A stretch of DNA of 64,000 bases, taken from NCBI RefSeq assembly GCF_018860545.1, contig NZ_JAHKPN010000002.1, forward strand, positions 1 through 64,000. The letters are read 5' to 3'. Shown here one piece after another: positions 8,375 to 17,881 of this stretch. Both the position numbers and the translations under genes were made by a program. The DNA comes from Winogradskyella psychrotolerans. GTDB taxonomy: Bacteria > Bacteroidota > Bacteroidia > Flavobacteriales > Flavobacteriaceae. The stretch's first letter is position 1, and the number at the start of each line of letters is the position of its first letter. A model generated the notes under the pieces. It did not search any database. It was not told the DNA's origin and saw only the letters and a list, made by a program, of their open reading frames with translations.

Positions 8375-9940
8375 TTACTTAAGAATTACTTTTTTAGAAA
8401 GCTTTTGTTTTTCATTTGTTAATTTAACAATATAAATACCTGCACTTAATTGTGTTGCGTCAATTTCATTTGTTGTAGAACCTGTTTCTAAACGAGACCC
8501 CATAACCAAACGTCCTAAAGTATCATAAACATCAACCTGTGTTGTTTCCAATAACTGGCCTTCTACAAAAATCCTCTGATTAGCAGTATATAAATTTAGG
8601 CTATTAAGTTCATTATCAATTTGAGACAAGGTTGTATTACCAAATCTTAAATAAAATCGTCCGGTTCCAGATAACTCTGTATTTGCAACAAAGGTATAAT
8701 TACTTTCATTTAATAAGGTAAATGTATTTACAAGATTATCTTCAAGATACACTTCAACATCATTTGATAGGGAAGTATCCTCTATACTAAAGGTTACCTG
8801 CTGTCCTTGTGATGCCTTAAGACCTAAAGGAATAACCACATCATTGACATCTATAGTTCCTAAACTTTGAATCGCCATGCTTGTTCCAACATTATCTTCA
8901 ACCAAATGCGAATACAATGAAAAATTAAGATAAGCCTCTCCGTAAAGTTTGGCATCATAACCAGAATCTAAACCTTGAGTAGAATTTCCATTAAAGTATA
9001 TCTCTGTAGCAAAGTTTCCATTAGCGTGTTCCGCTTTTAACCTTAACATCTGATTTGTATTTTCGTCTCTTCCTGGTATAAAATCATCTGAACCACTAAA
9101 CACACGCATCGCCGTTGTAAAGCTAATCTCATTATCAGTAGCTCCAGAATCTGCAACTAAAAACCCTTGACCTGGTGCTATTTTCTTTGTCGTATTGACA
9201 AGATTATTTATGATTGTAAAGTTTCCAATAACTCCTTCACCAGATTCCAATCCATTATTATAAGCGTAAATTGCAGTAGCAGAAGGATCTAAATTAGCTC
9301 CGTTCTCTGTTAAAAACACTTGTGAGTCTAAATAAGTAGGATATGGGTTACCGACAGAGTTCCATTTGTTTCCTCCAGCTGTTGTAATACTAACCGTTTC
9401 TGTACTCTGAGAAATTGTACCTGTGAATCTTAAAGTTCCCCCTAAGTTAGTGGCAGCTCTATAACCAACAGCACGCTCTAACACATCTCCATTACCTGAA
9501 GTAGCTGAAGCATAGTTAGTATAAGATTGATTGACATTATTATAAGGACCAAACGCATACAAAGTGCCATTCGTTGGAATTGACTGTGAATTAGTAGTTA
9601 CATTATAATCCGCACTGTAGTTTAAAAAGTCTCCGAAAGTAGCAACTGCAGTTTTAACTGGTAATGCTATTAAATCATTTCCGGTGTTAGAACCATCACT
9701 AACAATATTAACATACCTATCATAATTAACAACAGTTGCTGAAGAAATACCTCCAGTTTCATCCAAAACGGTCGCAAAGCGATCTGAAGTCGATTTAAGA
9801 TTAAATTCACCAGCATCTAATGAGGTGCCAGATTTTATTATCATAGCAGTCCCAGCAGTTACAGTCATAGTATTAGATAGGTCCTGAGCATCAATATTTA
9901 AACAAATAATTAATAGTAAAACAAGAAAACGATATTTCAT
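8375..9940 (-). CDS. Secreted T9SS type A sorting-domain protein
   Basis: 521 aa with a signal peptide (MKYRFLVLLLIICLNIDAQ) and a C-terminal type IX secretion sorting domain of about 75 residues: LNLYTANQRIFVEG, VDVYDTLGRLV, LSAGIYIVKLTNEK and a basic KKVILK end. The middle is rich in Gly, Thr, Asn and Ser with many beta-strand-like repeats, typical of flavobacterial surface proteins. No enzyme domain is recognised. Expected at the cell surface or released through the T9SS. It is divergent from the secreted protein gene at 10286. Confidence 0.82.
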   Translation of the reverse strand: MKYRFLVLLLIICLNIDAQDLSNTMTVTAGTAMIIKSGTSLDAGEFNLKSTSDRFATVLDETGGISSATVVNYDRYVNIVSDGSNTGNDLIALPVKTAVATFGDFLNYSADYNVTTNSQSIPTNGTLYAFGPYNNVNQSYTNYASATSGNGDVLERAVGYRAATNLGGTLRFTGTISQSTETVSITTAGGNKWNSVGNPYPTYLDSQVFLTENGANLDPSATAIYAYNNGLESGEGVIGNFTIINNLVNTTKKIAPGQGFLVADSGATDNEISFTTAMRVFSGSDDFIPGRDENTNQMLRLKAEHANGNFATEIYFNGNSTQGLDSGYDAKLYGEAYLNFSLYSHLVEDNVGTSMAIQSLGTIDVNDVVIPLGLKASQGQQVTFSIEDTSLSNDVEVYLEDNLVNTFTLLNESNYTFVANTELSGTGRFYLRFGNTTLSQIDNELNSLNLYTANQRIFVEGQLLETTQVDVYDTLGRLVMGSRLETGSTTNEIDATQLSAGIYIVKLTNEKQKLSKKVILK

Positions 9941-10285
9941 TTTTATCAGTATTTAATAAGGTAACACGCAATAAACACTAATAATTTTTAATTTTCAAGA
10001 AAATAAACATAAAATTCATAAACTAATCGGAATCAGATTAATTTATAGTTATGTTATAAGACTCAGTAAAGTTATTATTAAAAAATTAACAAATTAAATA
10101 CACTCCAACAATAAAACATAAGCCACAAGACCCAAATACCTCACAATAAATGCATTATCGTATATTATAGATAACGTATTCTCTTAAAGCATTATCTAAA
10201 ATTGCCTATTCAGAATATTTAAATTAGATATTTAATAAATTTTAATGTTAATTTGTCTTTATATTAAAGTTAATTAAAATAAACT
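9941..10285. other. AT-rich divergent intergenic region
   Basis: 345 bp between two divergent genes for secreted proteins. It must hold both promoters, but I see no clean TTTG/TAnnTTTG pair, no ORF and no RNA gene. A TTATC/GATAA half-site pair occurs around 10152-10176. Confidence 0.5.
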
Positions 10286-10993
10286 ATGAAGTCCATTTTA
10301 AATTTATTAGGTGTATTATTAATATGCACCACTGCAAGTTTTGCCCAAGTAGGTATAGGAACAGAAAACCCAGATTCATCTAGTATTTTAGATCTAGAAA
10401 GCACAGACAAAGGCTTATTATTACCTAGACTTACAACTGGAGAACGTGATCTTATATCATCCCCAGCAGATGGTCTTACTATTTACAATACCACTACAGA
10501 GAGTTTAGAAGTTTATACAGGCAGCATTTGGAAACGCTTAACTGCTGAAGAAGAAACAGCACCTTCTTTAACTATGTACACGGGTTCAGCCGGAACTATG
10601 AGTTCAACTAACGGAAATTTTTATAATTTACCAGTAGGATCTGCAGAAATCCAAGCAAATAATACAGACTATTTTAACGTAGTTGGTGATGGTGAAATAG
10701 AAATTCTTAAAGCAGGAAGCTACTTGATCAATGCAAGCTGGTCTACCTCTAATTTGAGATCGGGAAGCACAAAATATATTCTTGCTGTATTTGTAGATAA
10801 TGTGCGTGTTGCCTATCTGTCTAGAGGTGTTGCTGCGCTTAATAGCAGCGATCATTTTGGTGTTACTGGTACATTTCAATATCTTTTCAACGCTGGTGAT
10901 AATGTTGAAATTAAATATTATGTAAACAATGTAGATAATGGCTCATCTTCTTTAACTGGTACCCAATGTCATATTGGTATGGTTAAATTATAA
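10286..10993 (+). CDS. Secreted protein with C1q/TNF-like C-terminal half
   Basis: 235 aa. A signal peptide (to about residue 20, SFAQ) is followed by the flavobacterial VGIGTENPDSSSILDLES / GLLLPRLTTGERD / DGLTIYNTT block seen at the start of many surface and tail-fibre-like proteins. The C-terminal half (AGSYLINASW, AVFVDNVRVAYLSRG, FQYLFNAGDNVEIKYYVNN) has the strand pattern of a C1q/TNF jelly roll. No sorting domain is visible. Probably an exported adhesin-like or structural protein; the exact role is unknown. Confidence 0.7.
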   Translation: MKSILNLLGVLLICTTASFAQVGIGTENPDSSSILDLESTDKGLLLPRLTTGERDLISSPADGLTIYNTTTESLEVYTGSIWKRLTAEEETAPSLTMYTGSAGTMSSTNGNFYNLPVGSAEIQANNTDYFNVVGDGEIEILKAGSYLINASWSTSNLRSGSTKYILAVFVDNVRVAYLSRGVAALNSSDHFGVTGTFQYLFNAGDNVEIKYYVNNVDNGSSSLTGTQCHIGMVKL

Positions 10994-11040
10994 AGAACCG
11001 CATTAAGCCATAATAAATAGCCTCTATTTTTGCTATTAAA

Positions 11041-11082
11041 ATATAAAGAAGCCACAATTATTAAATTGTGGCTTCTTTATAT
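11041..11082. terminator. Perfect 19-bp terminator hairpin
   Basis: 11041-11059 pairs exactly with 11064-11082 around ATTA. The T-rich right arm (CTTCTTTATAT) and position 48 nt after the stop of the secreted-protein gene support terminator function. Confidence 0.75.
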
Positions 11083-11171
11083 CAAATACTTAACTTTATA
11101 ATACCAATATTACACTTAATCCACTTACCTCAACAAGAATTAACGACCTAATTAGTATTGTAAAATTTCAT

Positions 11172-11203
11172 GTTTCACAAGGAATATATTTTACGTAAAT
11201 TTG
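11172..11203 (+). promoter_or_regulatory. Predicted promoter of the PfkB kinase gene
   Basis: TAAATTTG at 11196-11203 matches the Bacteroidota -7 element TAnnTTTG, with TTTC at 11173-11176 as a near-match to the -33 TTTG (spacer 19). The start codon is 23 bp downstream. Confidence 0.5.
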
Positions 11204-11225
11204 CACCTTAATTCAAACTACTTTT

Positions 11226-12152
11226 ATGAGTAAATTAGTAATTGTTGGCACTGTAGCCTTTGACGCTATTGAAACACCTTTTGGTAAAACCGATAAAATT
11301 CTTGGTGGAGCAGCAACATATATAGGTTTATCAGCCTCAAATTTTAATGTGGATTCAGCAGCTGTTTCTGTTGTTGGTGGAGATTTTCCGCAAGAATATT
11401 TAGAGCTTCTAAAAAATAGAAATGTAGATATTGAAGGGGTTGAAATCGTAAAAGATGGTAAAACGTTCTTTTGGAGTGGAAAATATCATAACGATATGAA
11501 CTCTCGTGATACGTTAGTAACTGAGCTAAATGTATTAGAACATTTTAATCCAATTGTACCAGAAAACTATAAAGATGCAGATGTTGTTATGTTAGGGAAC
11601 TTACACCCAGCAGTACAACAAGGTGTATTAAACCAAATGACTAAAAAACCAAAGTTAGCCATTTTAGACACCATGAATTTTTGGATGGACATTGCCTTAG
11701 ACGATTTACTTTCTGTAATTAAAAACGTAGATGTTATTACTATTAACGACGAAGAAGCCAGACAATTATCTGGTGAATACTCTTTGGTGGTTGCCGCAAG
11801 AAAGATTCACGAAATGGGTCCAAAATATGTAGTCATTAAAAAGGGTGAACACGGAGCGTTATTGTTTCACAATGGAAATGTGTTCTATGCTCCTGCGCTT
11901 CCATTAGAAGAAGTATTTGATCCAACTGGTGCAGGTGACACCTTTGCTGGTGGATTTGCTGGGTATTTGGCAAAAACAGGCGACTTTTCTTTTGAAAACA
12001 TGAAAACAGCCGTTATCTACGGCTCAACATTAGCCTCGTTTTGTGTGGAGAAATTTGGAACAGAGCGCATGCAAAACCTAACAGATAAAGAAATTTACAA
12101 ACGCTTAGACCAATTTAAGAGTCTAACCCAATTTGATATCGAATTAACATAA
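11226..12152 (+). CDS. PfkB family carbohydrate kinase
   Basis: 308-aa sugar or nucleoside kinase of the ribokinase/PfkB family. GGAATYIGLSASN near residues 29-41 is the first substrate-binding signature, and DPTGAGDTFAGGFAGYL near 237-253 is the second, with the catalytic Asp and the anion hole. The substrate (ribose, fructose, adenosine or other) cannot be told. It sits 68 bp upstream of the purF homologue, which may point to a nucleotide or ribose substrate; that is inference. A strong terminator separates the two, so they need not be one operon. Confidence 0.88.
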   Translation: MSKLVIVGTVAFDAIETPFGKTDKILGGAATYIGLSASNFNVDSAAVSVVGGDFPQEYLELLKNRNVDIEGVEIVKDGKTFFWSGKYHNDMNSRDTLVTELNVLEHFNPIVPENYKDADVVMLGNLHPAVQQGVLNQMTKKPKLAILDTMNFWMDIALDDLLSVIKNVDVITINDEEARQLSGEYSLVVAARKIHEMGPKYVVIKKGEHGALLFHNGNVFYAPALPLEEVFDPTGAGDTFAGGFAGYLAKTGDFSFENMKTAVIYGSTLASFCVEKFGTERMQNLTDKEIYKRLDQFKSLTQFDIELT

Positions 12153-12155
12153 ACT

Positions 12156-12186
12156 AACGCGCTCAAAATTGAGCGCGTTTTTTATT
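12156..12186 (+). terminator. Terminator after the PfkB gene
   Basis: AACGCGCTCAA at 12156-12166 pairs with 12169-12179, followed by a T run. GC-rich stem right after the stop codon. Confidence 0.8.
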
Positions 12187-12220
12187 TCATCATTATAAAA
12201 TAAAAAGGGAAAAATTAATC

Positions 12221-14119
12221 ATGAGTGATGCTTTAAAACACGAGTGTGGAATTGCACTTATTAGACTTTTAAAACCATTAGAATACTATAAAGAAAAGTA
12301 CGGTAGTGCTTTTTACGGTGTTAACAAAATGTATCTAATGATGGAAAAACAGCACAACCGTGGACAAGACGGAGCTGGTTTTGCAAGTATTAAATTAGAC
12401 GTTAAACCAGGAGAACGGTATATAAGTCGTGTGCGATCTATAGCACAACAACCGATACAAGATATTTTTGCTCAAATTAATGAACGCATTAATGATGAGC
12501 TCACCAGAAATCCTGAGTATCAAAACAATGTAGAGTTACAAAAAAGTAAAATCCCATACATTGGCGAAGTCTTATTAGGCCATGTTCGTTATGGTACTTA
12601 CGGAAAAAATAGTGTAGAAAGTGTTCATCCGTTTTTAAGACAAAACAATTGGATGCACCGTAACCTTATTGTTGCTGGTAACTTTAACATGACAAATGTT
12701 AACGAACTTTTTGACAATCTTATTGAAATTGGTCAGCATCCAAAAGAAAAAGCCGACACCATTACTGTAATGGAAAAAATAGGCCATTTCTTAGATGATG
12801 CCGTTTCTAAAATTTATAAAGATTTAAAGAAAGAAGGTTACAATAAAAATGAATGTTCTCCATTGATTGCAGAACGTTTAAAAGTGAGTAAAATATTAAA
12901 GCGTGCCGCTAAAAATTGGGATGGTGGTTATGCTATGGCTGGCTTATTAGGACACGGAGATTCTTTTGTATTAAGAGACCCTTCAGGTATACGACCAACT
13001 TACTATTATAAGGATGATGAAATTGTTGTAGTAGCATCTGAGCGCCCAGTAATTCAAACCGTTTTTAATGTCCCTTTTGAAGACGTAAAAGAGCTAGAAC
13101 CCGGACATGCTATTATCACCAAAAAATCTGGTGAAACTAAAATTAAAAAAATATTAGAACCCTTAGAACGAAAAGCATGTTCTTTCGAGCGCGTCTATTT
13201 CTCACGTGGAAGTGATGCCGAAATTTACCAAGAGCGCAAAATGCTAGGCCGTTTATTAATGCCTAAAGTTTTAGAAGCCATTAACAATGACACTAAAAAT
13301 AGTGTGTTTTCTTATATTCCAAATACAGCAGAAACGTCGTTTTACGGCATGATTGAAACCGTAGAGGATCATCTTAACGAAAAGAAAACGGAATCTATTT
13401 TAAATGGCGGAGGAAAACTATCTGCAGAAACGGTAACGGAAATTTTATCGGAGCGTCCAAGAATAGAAAAAATAGCCATTAAGGATGTAAAATTAAGAAC
13501 GTTTATTACTGAAGACAGCAGTAGAGATGATTTAGTAGCTCACGTTTACGATGTGACTTATGGCGTTATAAAACCAACAGACAACTTAGTTATCATTGAT
13601 GATAGTATTGTAAGAGGTACAACGCTTAAAAAGAGTATTATTAAAATGATGGATAGATTAAACCCCAAGAAAATTATTGTGGTTTCTTCTGCCCCTCAAA
13701 TACGCTATATCGATTGCTATGGTATAGATATGGCAAATCTTGAAACTTTAATTGCGTTTAAAGCTGCTTTAGCATTATTAAAAGATAATAATCAATATCA
13801 TATTGTTGAAGAGGTATATCATAAATGTATTAAGCAAGTTAATATTAAGGATAAAAATGTGGTCAATTATGTAAAGGAAATCTATGCTAATTTCACAGAT
13901 GAACAAATTTCCGATAAAATTTCAGAATTATTAGGAGGTGAAGATATCAAAGCTGAAGTTAAAATTATTTTTCAACCTGTTGAAAACCTGCACAAAGCCT
14001 GTCCTAAAAACTTAGGAGATTGGTATTTTACAGGAGATTACCCTACACCTGGAGGAAATAGAGTTGTAAATAGAGCTTTTATTAATTTTTATGAAGGCAA
14101 CAATAGACGTGCGTATTAA
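12221..14119 (+). CDS. purF: Amidophosphoribosyltransferase family protein (long form)
   Basis: 632 aa, well above the roughly 500 residues of E. coli PurF. The N-terminal class II glutamine amidotransferase domain starts at Cys9 (HECGIALIRL), so maturation would remove eight residues to expose the nucleophile. HNRGQDGAG and HVRYGTYG are glutaminase motifs, and LRDPSGIRPTYY also fits. The PRPP-binding loop VIIDDSIVRGTTL lies near residues 463-475. A C-terminal extension beyond the PRTase fold (GGEDIKAEVK to the end) is typical of the Bacteroidota version. It would make phosphoribosylamine from PRPP and glutamine, the first purine step; whether it is the pathway enzyme or a second paralogue cannot be settled here. 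Confidence 0.85.
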   Translation: MSDALKHECGIALIRLLKPLEYYKEKYGSAFYGVNKMYLMMEKQHNRGQDGAGFASIKLDVKPGERYISRVRSIAQQPIQDIFAQINERINDELTRNPEYQNNVELQKSKIPYIGEVLLGHVRYGTYGKNSVESVHPFLRQNNWMHRNLIVAGNFNMTNVNELFDNLIEIGQHPKEKADTITVMEKIGHFLDDAVSKIYKDLKKEGYNKNECSPLIAERLKVSKILKRAAKNWDGGYAMAGLLGHGDSFVLRDPSGIRPTYYYKDDEIVVVASERPVIQTVFNVPFEDVKELEPGHAIITKKSGETKIKKILEPLERKACSFERVYFSRGSDAEIYQERKMLGRLLMPKVLEAINNDTKNSVFSYIPNTAETSFYGMIETVEDHLNEKKTESILNGGGKLSAETVTEILSERPRIEKIAIKDVKLRTFITEDSSRDDLVAHVYDVTYGVIKPTDNLVIIDDSIVRGTTLKKSIIKMMDRLNPKKIIVVSSAPQIRYIDCYGIDMANLETLIAFKAALALLKDNNQYHIVEEVYHKCIKQVNIKDKNVVNYVKEIYANFTDEQISDKISELLGGEDIKAEVKIIFQPVENLHKACPKNLGDWYFTGDYPTPGGNRVVNRAFINFYEGNNRRAY

Positions 14120-14143
14120 AACAGCCGTTTAAAGTTCTTTTAA

Positions 14144-14200
14144 TCCGATTAAATAAGTATTTTGTCGGATTAATATGTATTTCGTCCGATTATTAATTGG
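14144..14200. repeat. Three iterated CGGATTA/CCGATTA units, about 20 bp apart
   Basis: Units start at 14144, 14165 and 14185 (TCCGATTAAATAAGTAT, TCGGATTAATATGTAT, TCCGATTATTAATTGG). The 20-21-bp spacing places them on one face of the helix, just upstream of the first small-RNA-like element. Possible operator array or decayed repeat. Confidence 0.4.
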
Positions 14201-14226
14201 TTTTAACAAATTAAATATACATTGGT

Positions 14227-14301
14227 CTCACCATAACATAAGTAGGTTAAGTTCATGGTAGATTTGGGGCAAAAAAAGGTGAACTTCGTTCACCTTTTTT
14301 T
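14227..14301 (+). ncRNA. Candidate small RNA, copy 1 (44-nt element plus terminator)
   Basis: The element at 14227-14270 recurs at 14465-14508 with one base change. Inside it, ACCAT at 14230-14234 can pair with ATGGT at 14254-14258. It runs into a terminator whose stem sequence differs from copy 2: an A7 run, GGTGAAC (14278-14284), loop TTC, GTTCACC (14288-14294), then T7. TACATTGG at 14218-14225, a near match to the -7 consensus, lies just before it. No ORF is present. The expected RNA is about 70 nt. A regulatory RNA is the simplest reading; a conserved leader or attenuator remnant is the alternative. Confidence 0.6.
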
Positions 14302-14455
14302 ATGCATTATTGTTAAAGTATTACTTTAAGTCTTGTTATTTAACTTAAAACTCATTTTTTTACTCCTACAACCACATAAGCATTACAGTTTCCACGCTTA
14401 GACTAATATATAGGTCGTTTATCCAAAAAATGCATTACTTACAATATTGTCCTCT

Positions 14456-14463
14456 TATATTTG
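14456..14463 (+). promoter_or_regulatory. -7 element of small RNA copy 2
   Basis: TATATTTG is an exact TAnnTTTG match ending 1 nt before the repeated element. No good TTTG box is seen about 20 nt upstream. Confidence 0.45.
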
Positions 14464-14464
14464 A

Positions 14465-14539
14465 CTCACCATAACATAAGTAGGTTAAGTTTATGGTAGA
14501 TTTGGGGCAAAAAGGATGAACGACTGTTCATCCTTTTTC
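14465..14539 (+). ncRNA. Candidate small RNA, copy 2 (44-nt element plus terminator)
   Basis: The second copy of the 44-nt element (14465-14508; one C-to-T change in the loop) is followed by its own terminator: AAAAA, GGATGAAC (14514-14521), loop GACT, GTTCATCC (14526-14533), T5. The hairpins of the two copies are unrelated in sequence apart from GAAC/GTTC while the element is conserved, which suggests the 44 nt is the functional part. It lies convergent to rtcB on the opposite strand. Confidence 0.6.
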
Positions 14540-14588
14540 ATTTTCCGTTATTAAGTAATTAGCTTCTTTTCTATTACACTTTATAAAA

Positions 14589-14620
14589 ACAAAAAAAACA
14601 GACTAACCGAAGTTAGCCTG
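14589..14620 (-). terminator. Terminator downstream of rtcB
   Basis: On the minus strand CAGGCTAAC, loop TTCG, GTTAGTCTG (14599-14620; one mismatch or wobble), followed by a T run from the A8 tract at 14591-14598. It lies 18 bp after the rtcB stop. Confidence 0.75.
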
Positions 14621-14637
14621 CTTTTCTTTTCTAAAAG

Positions 14638-16104
<1,467 letters not shown>

Positions 16105-16108
16105 TTAT

Positions 16109-16190
16109 CCTGCAAGGTCTTTTTTTTGACCTTGTAGGTATGATTTTTCACCTCTTATTAATACCTACAAGGTTTTTGAAACCTTGTAGG
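16109..16190. repeat. Two CCTACAAGG hairpins between rtcB and slipin
   Basis: CCTGCAAGGTC at 16109-16119 pairs with 16128-16138, and CCTACAAGGTTT at 16164-16175 pairs with 16179-16190. A third member of the same hairpin family is at 45074-45100, so this is a dispersed intergenic repeat; it may also end the slipin transcript. Confidence 0.65.
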
Positions 16191-16200
16191 ATTAAATAAT

Positions 16201-17301
16201 TTACTTATTCACAGAGAAAATATCCTTTAATTGTTCAATAACGTTTCCGTTTCCAGCAACTGTGATTTCTCCAATTTTATCGGCAATTTTCTCAACATAT
16301 TCCATCTCTTTTAATTTAAACAACATATTGTTGTCTTCCATTAATTTCGCGGTATTTAACAAGCTTCTAGTAGAAGCTGTTTCTTCTCGTCTTGTGACCA
16401 CATTGGCTTGCGCTTTTTTGTGAGCTATTAAAACTTGGTTCATAATCTCTTTCATATCGCCTGGTAAAATAACATCTCGCATACCTGCATGCAATACGTT
16501 TACACCTAATTTCTCAGCTTGTGTTTTTACATCATGTAAAACTGCTGTGGCAATCGTTTCCTTTTGCTCTAACAATTCGTCTAAAGTGTAAGCACCAACA
16601 AAGGCTCGTAATGCTAATTGCAACGTGATGTACAATTGCTTTTCGTAATCTTTGCTATGCATTAACGCCGTTTCTACATTAGTCACTTTGTATTGTGCAT
16701 AGAAATTAATACGAACAGTCGCTTTGTCTTTAGTCAATAATTCTTGTCCAGCAACTTCTAATTGCAACTGACGCATATCTGCTTTTAAAATTTTAATGCT
16801 TTGTTCGTTTTTCCAGAAATAGTAAGTACCATGTTCTAGGATTTTAACAAACACGTCATCTACAATCATAATTGCTTTTTCGAATGCCGCTACCTCAAAC
16901 GTTCTAATGTATTGACGTAATTGCATATTGCTAAACAAAGCTTTGCTGACGTCTTCTGTGATATCAATTTTACTTAAATCTACAGTGACGAATTTGTAAT
17001 CTATTAAACCGTTCCAAAAAGTGTAACGACCCGCTTTTAATACGCATTTAAAGTTGTTGTTTTCGTAAAGCAAAACGATTTCATTATCCTTTACATCTAC
17101 AACGTGTAACATCTTTGCTAACACCTCATCTTTAAGCAAGATTTCTAATGCTTTTGGTGCACTGAAAGCTTGAGATAAATCGTATTTTACGAAATTTTCT
17201 CTAAAATTCAACCAATGTTTTCCTTCTGTAATAACGCGAGCGTAATTACCGTTTTTAAACACTAAACCTACTGTACCTGCATGAATTCTTACTCTATACA
17301 T
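16201..17301 (-). CDS. Slipin / SPFH (band 7) domain protein
   Basis: 366 aa from the ATG at 17301 (MYRVRIHAGTVGLVFKNG); a longer frame reaches 17358, but the family starts near this Met and the extra part looks untranslated. The SPFH core runs over about residues 125-290 (SKALFSNMQLRQYIRTFEVA, KATVRINFYAQYKVTN, LYITLQLALRAFVGAYTLDELLEQKE, AGMRDVILPGDMKEIMNQVLIAHKKAQAN), with an Ala/Glu-rich C-terminus. Unlike classical slipins I see no N-terminal membrane hairpin. Slipins next to RtcB are reported in bacterial RNA-repair loci; the role is unclear, perhaps a scaffold. It has no copy of the shared dyad of its own. Confidence 0.85.
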   Translation of the reverse strand: MYRVRIHAGTVGLVFKNGNYARVITEGKHWLNFRENFVKYDLSQAFSAPKALEILLKDEVLAKMLHVVDVKDNEIVLLYENNNFKCVLKAGRYTFWNGLIDYKFVTVDLSKIDITEDVSKALFSNMQLRQYIRTFEVAAFEKAIMIVDDVFVKILEHGTYYFWKNEQSIKILKADMRQLQLEVAGQELLTKDKATVRINFYAQYKVTNVETALMHSKDYEKQLYITLQLALRAFVGAYTLDELLEQKETIATAVLHDVKTQAEKLGVNVLHAGMRDVILPGDMKEIMNQVLIAHKKAQANVVTRREETASTRSLLNTAKLMEDNNMLFKLKEMEYVEKIADKIGEITVAGNGNVIEQLKDIFSVNK

Positions 17302-17395
17302 GATTTCTAATTTTTTTGTTCTGAAGTTTCTAATTTTTAATTCAGAACGATTAAACATTTATAATAGAATTCTCTTTTTTGAGAATGACTATTCA

Positions 17396-17420
17396 AAAAG
17401 ATCCCGCTTTTCAGCGGGAT
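17396..17420 (-). terminator. Terminator of the tRNA-like RNA region
   Basis: On the minus strand ATCCCGCT, loop GAAA, AGCGGGAT (17401-17420), then CTTTTTG. It would stop transcription from the tRNA-like region before slipin. Confidence 0.75.
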
Positions 17421-17740
17421 TAGTTTAACTGCCATATTTGAATGCGTCATTAAGACTTTTCAAAAATGCGTTTCACTAACAGAGCGAAAGAAAACCATAT
17501 TTCTTACTACGGAAATACAATTGATTTAAAGCGTTTCTAAGCTTTGTTCTTTAGATGATTTATCAATTTTGAAACAAGCGTTTTGTTGCTTCATTAATTG
17601 AAAAATGAATCTTTAAAAGAAAACCTAAAGCATCTTTTAATGCATCAGTATTTCAAGGTGTTTTCTAGACTGCATAAACAATAAATTGCTTTTGCGAGTT
17701 TTAGTTCACTTTGTTTTTGCCATTTAAAGTGTGACGCACT

Positions 17741-17765
17741 TGGTGGTTAGTTTTGTGAGTTAACC
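17741..17765 (-). ncRNA. ACCA-ended hairpin 2
   Basis: GGTTA (17761-17765) pairs with TAACC (17745-17749), followed by ACCA (17741-17744) like a tRNA 3' end. The same TAACC can instead extend the pairing of GTTTTG (17796-17801) with CAAAAC (17750-17755), because GGTTA also occurs at 17804-17808. That alternative would close a domain around the hairpins between them. Confidence 0.45.
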
Positions 17766-17776
17766 ATCTCTGAGAT

Positions 17777-17793
17777 ATGGATTTAAAGTCCAT
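17777..17793 (-). ncRNA. Anticodon-arm-like hairpin
   Basis: ATGGA, loop CTTTAAA, TCCAT: a perfect 5-bp stem with a 7-nt loop, U at loop position 2 and UUA in the anticodon position (it would read the UAA stop codon). The short inverted repeat ATCT-CAG-AGAT follows at 17766-17776, like a variable arm. It may be coincidence in AT-rich DNA. Confidence 0.4.
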
Positions 17794-17800
17794 TTCAAAA

Positions 17801-17873
17801 CTGTAACCGAAATACAGCGCGTCTACCAGTTTCGCCACAAACCGAATATCGGTTTGGTAGGATTCGAACCTAC
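17801..17873 (-). ncRNA. tRNA-like module B: complete but circularly permuted cloverleaf
   Basis: In transcript order: T arm GTAGG-TTCGAAT-CCTAC (17857-17873); 3' acceptor strand CAAACCG (17850-17856); linker ATATT; 5' acceptor strand CGGTTTG (17838-17844), complementary over all 7 bp; TG at positions 8-9; D arm GCG-N11-CGC with TGGTAG (17819-17835), tRNA-Leu-like; one base; anticodon arm CTGTA-TTTCGGT-TACAG (17801-17817). U33 is present and the anticodon position reads UCG. Every stem is perfect. The ends fall in the variable loop instead of at the acceptor. Confidence 0.7.
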
Positions 17874-17881
17874 ACATTGAA

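Noticed and set aside
17530..17660. Short coding-like stretches on the minus strand (for example a 29-codon frame with ALKDALGFLLKIHF)
   Set aside because: No start codon in frame and stops in all frames; a continuation exists only by assuming a frameshift. Could be a remnant, but not supportable.
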